From Betaproteobacteria bacterium (GTDB lineage: Bacteria > Pseudomonadota > Gammaproteobacteria > Burkholderiales > Methylophilaceae), in assembly GCA_016867975.1 (NCBI GenBank), contig VGIC01000002.1:1-64000 (forward strand): DNA of 64,000 nt, written 5' to 3'. Numbering within the stretch: the stretch's first letter is position 1; each line of letters begins with the position of its first letter. The notes beneath the pieces were generated by a model. The model was not told where the DNA came from, did no database searches, and saw nothing but the letters and a program-made list of their open reading frames with translations. Both the position numbers and the translations under genes were made by a program. Of this stretch, positions 56,701 to 64,000 are shown in pieces.

Positions 56701-57896
56701 AAGATGACGCGTTCGGTCGTATCCGTCGCTTGATTGAAGGTAAGGTGGCTACCGGTGGTCCTAACAAGCTAAAAAAAGGCGAGACATTAACTGCCGAGTA
56801 TCTAGATGCAGTAGGTCGCTATGATTGGTTTGATATTCGCTTGTCTGATGAAGAGACTGCAGTTCAACTGGAACAGTTGAAAGACAGTTTGTCACAAGCA
56901 CGTGTTGAGTTCGATACACGTTTCGAAGAGAAAAAACGTAAATTGACTCAGGGCGATGAGCTGCCACCAGGCGTACAGAAGATGGTAAAAGTGTACTTGG
57001 CAGTGAAGCGTCGTATCCAACCAGGTGACAAGATGGCGGGCCGCCATGGTAATAAAGGGGTGATTTCAAAAATCTGCCCGGTAGAAGATATGCCACACAT
57101 GGCGGATGGAACCCCATTGGATATCGTGTTGAATCCGCTGGGCGTTCCCTCTCGTATGAATATCGGTCAGATTCTGGAAGTGCACTTGGGCTGGGCGGCT
57201 AAGGGCTTGGGTCTGCGTATCGAAGAGATGTTGCGTCAAGAAGTGAAAGTGGCTGAGCTGCGTAAGTTCTTAAACAAGATTTACAACGACAGTACGGGTA
57301 AGAAAGAAGATATCAAGTCTTACTCTGATGTGGAGATTGTGGATCTGGCACAGAATTTGACCAGTGGCGTGCCATTTGCCACTCCTGTGTTTGATGGTGC
57401 GGCAGAGTCTGATATTAAAGCGATGCTTGATCTTGCGTACCCGGATGACGATGCACGTACAAAACAATTGCAGTTCCATGCAGGCAAGACACAGGTGACC
57501 TTGTTTGATGGTCGTACCGGAGAGGCGTTCGAACGTCCAGTGACAGTGGGTTACATGCACTTCTTGAAACTGCATCACTTGGTCGATGATAAGATGCATG
57601 CGCGTTCAACAGGGCCTTATTCATTGGTTACACAGCAGCCATTGGGCGGTAAAGCCCAATTTGGTGGCCAACGTTTCGGTGAGATGGAGGTTTGGGCGCT
57701 GGAAGCTTATGGTGCTTCGTATACCTTGCAAGAGATGTTGACAGTGAAGTCTGATGACGTCACTGGCCGTACCAAAGTGTATGAAAATATCGTCAAGGGC
57801 GAACACAAGATTGATGCAGGCATGCCTGAATCATTCAACGTGCTGGTGAAAGAAATCCGTTCGCTCGCTATCGACATTGACCTAGACAGAAACTAA
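53724..57896 (+). CDS. rpoB: DNA-directed RNA polymerase subunit beta
   Basis: The 1390-residue beta subunit contains the fork-loop and rifampicin region ([32 protein letters not shown]), wild type at the residues that usually mutate to resistance (Q, D, H, R, S pattern present). Other blocks are [37 protein letters not shown] and the C-terminal [17 protein letters not shown]. Full length for betaproteobacteria. The leader upstream contains a terminator-like stem and a second AT-rich stem. rpoC follows after 11 nt. Confidence 0.99.
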   Translation: MSYSFTEKKRLRKSFAKREKVQDIPYLLAMQLESYKAFLQADIPADKRKNDGLQSTFNSVFPMVSHSGNARLDYVSYQLGAEPFDVKECQQRGLTYAAPLRVKVRLTIMDKEASKPTVKEVKEQEVYMGELPLMTENGSFVINGTERVIVSQLHRSPGVFFEHDRGKTHSSGKLLFSARIIPYRGSWLDFEFDPKDYLYFRIDRRRKMPVTILLKALGYTPEQIISTFYDSDTFHISNKGVEFSVVPERLRGEVAKFDILGKDGSVIIAKDKRITVKHIRDMEKAGVSEVAVPQDFILGRAVANAIVDKESGEVLANANDEMTESLLGKLIDAGVTTVKTLYSNDLDHGDYISQTLRIDEIPDQYSARVAIYRMMRPGEPPTEESVEALFQGLFFSEERYDLSRVGRMKFNRRAFPQKAEERQSEWIKRFYESVGAQGDEGANVLSNDDILSVIAVLLELRNGRGEIDDIDHLGNRRIRSVGELAENQFRTGLVRVERAVKERLSQAESDNLMPHDLINSKPVSSAIREFFGSSQLSQFMDQTNPLSEITHKRRISALGPGGLTRERAGFEVRDVHSTHYGRVCPIETPEGPNIGLINSLALYARTNEYGFLETPYRRVAGNKVSDTIDYLSAIEESQYMIAQANTDVDAKNVFVDDLISSRHHNEFMMTQPERVQYMDVAPGQIVSVAASLIPFLEHDDANRALMGANMQRQAVPCLRAEKPVVGTGIERTVAVDSGTVVIARRGGVVDYVDSGRIVIRVNDEEAKAGEVGVDIYNLTKYTRSNQNTNINQRPLVKVGDKLSRGDVIADGASTDMGELALGQNMLIGFMPWNGYNYEDSVLISERVVADDRYTSIHIEELSVVARDTKLGPEEITQDISNLSERMLARLDEVGIIHIGAEVEAGDVLVGKVTPKGETQLTPEEKLLRAIFGEKASDVKDTSLRVPSGMSGTVIDVQVFTREGIERDARAQQIIDDQLAHYKQDLADQMRIVEDDAFGRIRRLIEGKVATGGPNKLKKGETLTAEYLDAVGRYDWFDIRLSDEETAVQLEQLKDSLSQARVEFDTRFEEKKRKLTQGDELPPGVQKMVKVYLAVKRRIQPGDKMAGRHGNKGVISKICPVEDMPHMADGTPLDIVLNPLGVPSRMNIGQILEVHLGWAAKGLGLRIEEMLRQEVKVAELRKFLNKIYNDSTGKKEDIKSYSDVEIVDLAQNLTSGVPFATPVFDGAAESDIKAMLDLAYPDDDARTKQLQFHAGKTQVTLFDGRTGEAFERPVTVGYMHFLKLHHLVDDKMHARSTGPYSLVTQQPLGGKAQFGGQRFGEMEVWALEAYGASYTLQEMLTVKSDDVTGRTKVYENIVKGEHKIDAGMPESFNVLVKEIRSLAIDIDLDRN

Positions 57897-57907
57897 GGAT
57901 CATTCAC

Positions 57908-60900
57908 ATGAAAGCTCTATTAGACTTATTTAAACAGGTAACGCAAGAAGAAGAGTTTGACGCGATTAAGATTGCGTTGGCTTCACCTGAAAAAATCCGT
58001 TCATGGTCATATGGCGAAGTGAAAAAGCCAGAAACCATTAACTATCGTACTTTCAAGCCAGAGCGGGATGGCTTGTTCTGTGCCAAGATCTTTGGCCCAA
58101 TCAAAGATTACGAGTGCTTATGCGGCAAATACAAACGTTTGAAACACCGTGGTGTCATTTGCGAAAAATGTGGCGTTGAAGTGACCTTGTCAAAAGTGCG
58201 TCGTGAGCGCATGGGTCACATTGATTTAGCGTCTCCAGTCGCGCATATCTGGTTCTTGAAATCATTGCCGAGTCGTCTTGGCATGGTGTTGGATATCGCC
58301 TTGCGTGATATTGAGCGTGTGCTTTACTTTGAAGCATTCATCGTAGTTGACCCGGGCATGACACCGCTGACGCGTGGTCAACTGTTGACCGAAGATGATT
58401 ATCTAGCCAAGGTTGAAGAGTACGGTGATGAATTTAACGCTGTGATGGGCGCGGAAGCGATTCGCGAGCTGTTGCGTACTATGGACATCGAGCGTGAAAT
58501 CACCAATTTACGTCAAGAGTTGGGCGCTACTGGTTCTGAAGCCAAAATCAAGAAAATTGCTAAACGTCTGAAAGTGTTGGAAGCCTTCCAGAAGTCTGGC
58601 ATCAAACCCGAGTGGATGATTTTGGAAATACTGCCAGTATTGCCACCAGAACTACGTCCATTGGTGCCATTGGATGGTGGTCGTTTTGCGACTTCCGATT
58701 TGAATGATTTGTATCGTCGTGTAATCAATCGTAACAACCGGTTGAAGCGTTTATTAGAGTTGAAAGCACCGGAAATTATCGTGCGCAATGAGAAACGTAT
58801 GCTGCAAGAGGCGGTAGACTCATTGCTGGACAATGGCCGTCGCGGCAAGGTGATGACGGGCGCAAGCAAGCGTCCATTGAAATCACTGGCTGATATGATC
58901 AAGGGTAAAGGCGGTCGTTTCCGTCAGAACCTACTCGGTAAGCGTGTGGACTACTCAGGTCGTTCGGTGATTGTGGTGGGGCCACAATTAAAGCTACATC
59001 AGTGCGGCTTGCCTAAGAAAATGGCGCTGGAATTATTCAAGCCATTCATTTTCCATAAACTGGAAGTGCTAGGTTTGGCGACCACGATTAAAGCCGCGAA
59101 GAAAAAGGTTGAAGAAGAAGGACCAGAAGTATGGGATATCCTTGAGGACGTGATTCGCGAGCATCCGGTGTTGCTGAACCGTGCGCCTACATTGCACCGC
59201 TTGGGTATTCAAGCGTTCGAACCTATCCTGATTGAAGGTAAGGCGATTCAGCTACATCCGTTGGTTTGTGCGGCGTTTAACGCCGACTTCGACGGTGACC
59301 AGATGGCGGTGCACGTCCCATTAAGTCTGGAAGCACAAATGGAAGCTCGGACCTTGATGCTGGCATCTAATAACGTGTTGTCCCCAGCGAACGGTGAACC
59401 TATCATTGTGCCCTCACAAGACATTGTGTTGGGTCTGTACTACATGACCCGCGAGAAAGTGAACGCGCGTGGTACAGGTATGCGCTTTGCTGATGTGAAA
59501 GAAGTGCAACGTGCTTACGATCAAAATCTAATCGATTTGCATGCGCGTATCACAGTGCGTATCAAAGAGTTCGACATTGACCTGAATGGCGTGAAAACGG
59601 AGAAAGTTACACGTTACGAAACGACAGTAGGTCGTGCGCTGCTGTCAGACATCTTACCAGCAGGCTTGTCATTCAGCACGATTGATAAGGCATTGAAGAA
59701 AAAAGAGATTTCCAAGTTGATCAATGCTTCATTCCGAAAAGTAGGCATTCGTGAAACCGTGATTTTTGCTGATAAGTTGATGTATACAGGGTATTCCTAC
59801 GCAACAAAAGCAGGGATCTCAATCAGTATTAACGACATGTTGGTGCCGCCAGAGAAGGAGCAATTGATTGCTGCAGCAGACGCTGAAGTGAAAGAGATTG
59901 AAGGTCAGTATGTCTCTGGTCTGGTAACGCAAGGTGAGCGCTACAATAAAGTGGTCGATATCTGGGGTCGTGCCGGTGATAAAGTGGCTGATGCCATGAT
60001 GAAGCAGCTACGCGAAGAAGCCGTACTGGATAGCGATGGTAATCCACTTAAAGGCGCTGATGGAAAAGCAGTGCGTCAAGAGTCATTCAACGCCATTTAC
60101 ATGATGGCTGACTCAGGTGCGCGTGGTTCTGCAGCGCAGGTGCGTCAGTTGGCTGGCATGCGTGGTCTGATGGCGAAACCGGATGGCTCTATCATCGAAA
60201 CGCCAATTAAGGCGAACTTCCGTGATGGCCTGAACGTGTTGCAATACTTTATTTCAACCCACGGTGCGCGTAAGGGTCTAGCTGATACGGCGTTGAAAAC
60301 AGCGAACTCTGGCTACCTGACACGTCGTCTGGTTGATGTAACACAAGACTTGGTTGTGACCGAGCATGATTGTGGCACGGCTGAGGGGTTGGTTACTAAA
60401 GCATTGGTTAAGGGCGGCGAAGTAATTGAGCCGTTGCACGATCGTATTCTAGGTCGTACGGCTGCTTTGGATATTCTGAATCCTGAAACGCAGGAAGTGA
60501 TTTACCCAGCGGGGACATTGCTGACAGAAGACGAAGTTGAGCGCATCGATGCCTTGGGTATTGATGAAGTTAAAGTGCGTACAGCGCTGACGTGTGATAC
60601 GCGTTACGGCATCTGTGCCAAGTGTTATGGTCGTGACTTGGGTCGTGGTAAATTGATTAGCCAAGGCGAGTCTGTTGGGGTGATTGCTGCGCAGTCTATC
60701 GGTGAACCAGGTACTCAGTTGACCATGCGTACATTCCACATTGGTGGTGCGGTGTCTCGTGCTGCCTCAGTGTCTCAAGTGGAAAGCAAGTCAAACGGCG
60801 TGTTGAACTTTACATCAACCATGCGTTATGTGACGAATGCGCGCAATGAACAAGTGGTGATTTCACGTAATGGTGAAGTGGTTATCGTTGATGATAATGG

Positions 60901-62164
60901 CCGTGAACGTGAGCGTCATAAAGTACCATACGGTGCGACCTTGCAAATTACTGACGGTAAAGCGGTAAAAGCGGGTCAGGCAATCGCAACGTGGGATCCG
61001 CACACTCGTCCGATCATTACGGAATATGCCGGCTTCGTTAAGTTCGAGAACGTAGAAGAAGGCGTTACCGTAGCAAAACAAATTGATGATGTGACAGGCT
61101 TGTCATCATTGGTAGTGATTGATCCTAAGCAACGTGCAGGTCAGACCAAAGGTCTGCGTCCGCAAGTTAAATTGCTGGATGCCAAGGGTGTTGAAGTGAA
61201 ACTTGCTGGCGGTGATCAGCCGGTCAATGTGACGTTCCAGATCGGTTGTATCATTACCGTGAAAGATGGTCAGGAAGTGGGCGTGGGTGAAGTTCTGGCA
61301 CGCGTACCACAAGAATCATCTAAAACACGTGATATTACCGGTGGTCTGCCACGTGTCGCCGAATTGTTCGAGGCGCGCTCACCAAAAGACGCGGGGATGC
61401 TTGCTGAGGTAACAGGTACGATCTCATTCGGTAAAGATACCAAAGGTAAACAACGTCTCGTGATTACTGACTTGGATGGTATTTCTAACGAATACCTGAT
61501 TCCAAAAGATAAACACGTGACAGCGCATGACGGTCAAGTGGTGACTAAAGGTGAGACGATTGTAGATGGTCCTGCTGATCCGCAAGACATTTTACGTCTG
61601 CAAGGCCGTGAGGCTTTGGCTCGTTATATCATCGATGAAGTGCAAGATGTTTACCGCTTACAAGGGGTTAAAATCAATGATAAGCACATTGAAGTGATTG
61701 TGCGTCAAATGTTACGTCGCGTACGCGTGACAGATGCCGGCGACACCAGCTTCATCATCGGTGAACAAGTAGAGCGTGCAGACTTGCTGGCGGAAAATGA
61801 ACAGGTAATCGCGCAAGACAAACGTCCTGCACAATTTGAGTACGTGTTGCTAGGGATCACTAAAGCGTCATTGTCCACCGATTCATTCATCTCAGCAGCA
61901 TCGTTCCAGGAAACAACTCGCGTACTGACAGAGGCGGCAATTTTAGGCAAACGTGATGATTTGCGTGGTCTGAAAGAAAATGTCATCGTGGGGCGCTTAA
62001 TCCCAGCAGGGACAGGTCTGGCCTATCACGAATCGCGTAAGCGTGCGGCAGTTGCAGATGGTGCCCCAGTAGTTGAATTGGCTGTAGCTGAAGAAGCTGA
62101 GGTGGCGGTAACGGAAGCTTCTGACGACTCATTGGAAGTGGGAAGTGATGCGGTAGCGGAATAA
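57908..62164 (+). CDS. rpoC: DNA-directed RNA polymerase subunit beta'
   Basis: The 1418-residue beta' subunit has the N-terminal zinc site ([23 protein letters not shown]), the catalytic [16 protein letters not shown] with the three magnesium aspartates, the bridge-helix region ([21 protein letters not shown]), the second zinc site ([16 protein letters not shown]), and trigger-loop sequence [16 protein letters not shown]. The acidic C-terminal tail (about 35 residues) is lineage specific. Complete. Confidence 0.99.
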   Translation: MKALLDLFKQVTQEEEFDAIKIALASPEKIRSWSYGEVKKPETINYRTFKPERDGLFCAKIFGPIKDYECLCGKYKRLKHRGVICEKCGVEVTLSKVRRERMGHIDLASPVAHIWFLKSLPSRLGMVLDIALRDIERVLYFEAFIVVDPGMTPLTRGQLLTEDDYLAKVEEYGDEFNAVMGAEAIRELLRTMDIEREITNLRQELGATGSEAKIKKIAKRLKVLEAFQKSGIKPEWMILEILPVLPPELRPLVPLDGGRFATSDLNDLYRRVINRNNRLKRLLELKAPEIIVRNEKRMLQEAVDSLLDNGRRGKVMTGASKRPLKSLADMIKGKGGRFRQNLLGKRVDYSGRSVIVVGPQLKLHQCGLPKKMALELFKPFIFHKLEVLGLATTIKAAKKKVEEEGPEVWDILEDVIREHPVLLNRAPTLHRLGIQAFEPILIEGKAIQLHPLVCAAFNADFDGDQMAVHVPLSLEAQMEARTLMLASNNVLSPANGEPIIVPSQDIVLGLYYMTREKVNARGTGMRFADVKEVQRAYDQNLIDLHARITVRIKEFDIDLNGVKTEKVTRYETTVGRALLSDILPAGLSFSTIDKALKKKEISKLINASFRKVGIRETVIFADKLMYTGYSYATKAGISISINDMLVPPEKEQLIAAADAEVKEIEGQYVSGLVTQGERYNKVVDIWGRAGDKVADAMMKQLREEAVLDSDGNPLKGADGKAVRQESFNAIYMMADSGARGSAAQVRQLAGMRGLMAKPDGSIIETPIKANFRDGLNVLQYFISTHGARKGLADTALKTANSGYLTRRLVDVTQDLVVTEHDCGTAEGLVTKALVKGGEVIEPLHDRILGRTAALDILNPETQEVIYPAGTLLTEDEVERIDALGIDEVKVRTALTCDTRYGICAKCYGRDLGRGKLISQGESVGVIAAQSIGEPGTQLTMRTFHIGGAVSRAASVSQVESKSNGVLNFTSTMRYVTNARNEQVVISRNGEVVIVDDNGRERERHKVPYGATLQITDGKAVKAGQAIATWDPHTRPIITEYAGFVKFENVEEGVTVAKQIDDVTGLSSLVVIDPKQRAGQTKGLRPQVKLLDAKGVEVKLAGGDQPVNVTFQIGCIITVKDGQEVGVGEVLARVPQESSKTRDITGGLPRVAELFEARSPKDAGMLAEVTGTISFGKDTKGKQRLVITDLDGISNEYLIPKDKHVTAHDGQVVTKGETIVDGPADPQDILRLQGREALARYIIDEVQDVYRLQGVKINDKHIEVIVRQMLRRVRVTDAGDTSFIIGEQVERADLLAENEQVIAQDKRPAQFEYVLLGITKASLSTDSFISAASFQETTRVLTEAAILGKRDDLRGLKENVIVGRLIPAGTGLAYHESRKRAAVADGAPVVELAVAEEAEVAVTEASDDSLEVGSDAVAE

Positions 62165-62221
62165 AATCAAGCATTTGTGGCTTGACAATAAAAGTCGACC
62201 CAAATAGAATGCCGAGTTTTT

Positions 62222-62266
62222 CAGGATGGTGTTATTGTCTTCATTGACTTCGCCATCCTGGTTTAT
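62222..62266 (+). terminator. Possible terminator after rpoC
   Basis: CAGGATGG and CCATCCTG pair over 8 bp around a 23-nt loop, followed by GTTTATTTTG. The large loop makes it weaker than the others in this block. Confidence 0.6.
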
Positions 62267-62334
62267 TTTGTAGCCTGTATTAAAAATTATTTAAAGAAAC
62301 ATCTTTTTAGAGACTTAAGTTAGGGGTTTGGGCA

Positions 62335-62721
62335 ATGCCAACCATCAATCAGTTAGTACGTAAACCACGCGTTAAAGTGGTTACAAAGAGCAAAGTGCCG
62401 GCACTTGAAGCTTGTCCGCAAAAACGTGGTGTATGTACACGTGTTTATACGACAACGCCTAAAAAGCCTAACTCAGCTTTGCGTAAAGTTGCAAAAGTGC
62501 GTTTAACCAATGGTTATGAAGTCATTAGCTACATCGGTGGTGAAGGCCATAACCTGCAAGAGCACAGTGTGGTTCTGTTGCGCGGCGGTCGTGTAAAAGA
62601 CTTGCCAGGTGTGCGTTACCATATGGTGCGTGGCAGTTTGGATACTGCAGGTGTTAAAGATCGTAAGCAATCACGTTCTAAATACGGTGCTAAGCGTCCT
62701 AAAGAAGCTAAAGCTAAATAA
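62335..62721 (+). CDS. rpsL: 30S ribosomal protein S12
   Basis: S12 controls decoding accuracy at the A site. The 128-residue protein has [21 protein letters not shown] and [13 protein letters not shown], both wild type at the lysines (K43 and the one in RVKDLPG) whose change gives streptomycin resistance. Its C-terminus ([13 protein letters not shown]) is typical for proteobacteria. Confidence 0.98.
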   Translation: MPTINQLVRKPRVKVVTKSKVPALEACPQKRGVCTRVYTTTPKKPNSALRKVAKVRLTNGYEVISYIGGEGHNLQEHSVVLLRGGRVKDLPGVRYHMVRGSLDTAGVKDRKQSRSKYGAKRPKEAKAK

Positions 62722-62824
62722 TTTAGTTTTACCGAATTGTTATATAGCGGCTAACCAAAAGCCTTGCTGAGCAGTTGCTAGCAAAACATAAAAGATAATA
62801 GAGACCAAGAAAGTAGATATAAGC

Positions 62825-63295
62825 ATGCCAAGACGTAGAGAAGTCCCCAAGCGTAACATTTTGCCGGATCCAAAATTCGGTAGCCAAGAAGTTTCAAAAT
62901 TTGTAAACGTATTGATGACAGGCGGTAAAAAGTCTGTTGCAGAGCGTATTTTGTACGGTGCGTTTGATCAAATTACAAATAAAACAAGTAAAGATGCATT
63001 GGAAGTGTTTACAGTGGCGTTGCAAAACTTGCGTCCGCTGGTTGAGGTTAAGAGTCGTCGTGTGGGCGGTGCCAACTATCAAGTGCCTGTTGAAGTGCGC
63101 CCAAGTCGTCGCAGTGCGTTGGCAATGCGTTGGTTGCGTGATGCTGCGCGTAAGCGTGGTGAGAAGTCAATGGGTTTGCGTTTAGCTGCTGAATTGATCG
63201 AAGCTTCAGAAGGTCGTGGCTCAGCGATGAAGAAACGTGAAGAAGTTCATCGTATGGCAGAAGCAAATAAAGCATTCTCACACTTTAGATTTTAA
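62825..63295 (+). CDS. rpsG: 30S ribosomal protein S7
   Basis: S7 nucleates assembly of the 30S head and in E. coli represses the str operon. The 156-residue protein begins [28 protein letters not shown] and has the conserved [34 protein letters not shown]. Standard length. It lies about 100 bp after rpsL. A terminator separates it from fusA. Confidence 0.98.
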   Translation: MPRRREVPKRNILPDPKFGSQEVSKFVNVLMTGGKKSVAERILYGAFDQITNKTSKDALEVFTVALQNLRPLVEVKSRRVGGANYQVPVEVRPSRRSALAMRWLRDAARKRGEKSMGLRLAAELIEASEGRGSAMKKREEVHRMAEANKAFSHFRF

Positions 63296-63300
63296 TAAGT

Positions 63301-63338
63301 AAATGTATCTTTCTAACAAAAGGTACATTTGTTTTTTT
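63301..63338 (+). terminator. Intrinsic terminator between rpsG and fusA
   Basis: AAATGTATCTTT and AAAGGTACATTT pair over 12 bp with one G-U pair around CTAACA, followed by GTTTTTTT. This looks like a strong terminator and would uncouple fusA from rpsL-rpsG. Confidence 0.88.
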
Positions 63339-63392
63339 GTAAGCTGTTCTTTAAGAATTTTAAGCAATAATATTTAAGCAAAGGTAATAGTC

Positions 63393-64000
63393 GTGGCTCG
63401 TAAAACCCCTATACAACGCTATCGTAACATTGGTATTTCTGCGCATATTGATGCAGGTAAAACAACGACGACAGAGCGTATCCTCTACTACACAGGTGTG
63501 AACCACAAGATTGGTGAGGTGCATGATGGTGCAGCTACCATGGACTGGATGGAGCAAGAGCAAGAGCGTGGGATTACTATTACGTCTGCTGCAACTACCT
63601 GCTTCTGGAAGGGGATGGATAACGCTCGTCCAGAGCATCGCTTTAATATTATTGATACTCCGGGACACGTTGACTTCACGATTGAGGTTGAGCGTTCAAT
63701 GCGTGTTCTCGATGGCGCATGTATGGTTTATTGTGCTGTGGGTGGTGTGCAGCCGCAATCAGAAACCGTTTGGCGGCAAGCTACAAAATACAAGGTGCCG
63801 CGTTTGGCATTTGTAAACAAAATGGACCGTTCAGGTGCAGACTTTTTCAAAGTGGTAGATCAAATGAAGGTGCGCTTAAAAGCGAACCCTATTCCTGTCG
63901 TTATCCCTATTGGTCGTGAAGATACCTTTACCGGCGTGGTTGATCTGATTAAGATGAAATCCATCATCTGGGATGAGGCATCACAAGGTATGAAATTCAC
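63393..64000 (+). CDS. fusA: Elongation factor G, N-terminal part, cut by the window edge
   Basis: From GTG 63393 the frame reads [35 protein letters not shown], with the G1 motif AHIDAGKT, then the switch region [22 protein letters not shown] and NKMDRSGAD. This is the GTPase domain of EF-G, which drives translocation. About 200 of roughly 700 residues are visible. It is absent from the ORF track because it is open at the edge. Confidence 0.97.
   Translation, partial: MARKTPIQRYRNIGISAHIDAGKTTTTERILYYTGVNHKIGEVHDGAATMDWMEQEQERGITITSAATTCFWKGMDNARPEHRFNIIDTPGHVDFTIEVERSMRVLDGACMVYCAVGGVQPQSETVWRQATKYKVPRLAFVNKMDRSGADFFKVVDQMKVRLKANPIPVVIPIGREDTFTGVVDLIKMKSIIWDEASQGMKF

Overview
The window looks like the chromosome of a betaproteobacterium, most likely a Methylophilaceae-type methylotroph. 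The str/rpo/tuf ribosomal block, the petABC-sspAB order, a tkt-gap-pgk-pyk block, a proton-pumping pyrophosphatase and the protein sequences all fit this. The taxonomic call is inference from gene content and order; no search could be run.

Layout. 1-2.4 kb is an accessory end: the edge of an IS3-family element that truncates a PuuD-like membrane gene, then an overlapping pair made of a divergent SerC-like aminotransferase and a divergent PyrD-like flavoprotein. 2.4-8.8 kb holds a radical SAM gene (YhcC type), ubiT-ubiU-ubiV for O2-independent ubiquinone synthesis, and a divergent operon of a Dnr-type Crp/Fnr regulator with pdxS-pdxT for O2-independent pyridoxal phosphate synthesis. FNR/Dnr-type boxes precede both transcription units, and a third lies before nnrS at 23.5 kb. 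All three sit exactly 22 bp from a plausible -10 element.

9.0-21.4 kb follows a tRNA-Phe gene and is a late-stage cobalamin island: cobT-cobS-cobC, cobD-cbiB, cbiP, and a long minus-strand operon btuB-btuM-cobO-cbiA-bluB-cobU-S4 protein headed by a clear cobalamin riboswitch. No corrin-ring genes are present, so this segment can take up cobalamin and finish or remodel corrinoids. 21.5-26.2 kb has zapB-zapA, a probable 6S RNA, nnrS, alkA, an MFS exporter and two DUF genes.

26.4-38.9 kb carries central carbon and pyrophosphate metabolism: tkt, gap, pgk, pyk, purC, a soluble pyrophosphatase and a K+-independent-type H+-pyrophosphatase, with a VIT-family transporter, dciA and an M23 peptidase. 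39-48 kb carries secA, a DegS/DegQ-like protease, a Nif3-like protein, the cytochrome bc1 complex and sspA-sspB. 48.1-64 kb is the translation and transcription core: tRNA Thr-Tyr-Gly-Thr, tuf, tRNA-Trp, secE-nusG, rplK-rplA, rplJ-rplL, rpoB-rpoC, rpsL-rpsG and the start of fusA, with intrinsic terminators or hairpins at most boundaries.

The most notable reading is that 3.5-8.8 kb plus nnrS forms a regulon supplying cofactors without oxygen: quinone without O2-dependent hydroxylases and PLP without the O2-dependent PdxH oxidase, under one NO/O2-responsive type regulator. The second is the serC-like/pyrD-like pair, in which both proteins keep their cofactor sites but have lost residues that define the standard substrates.
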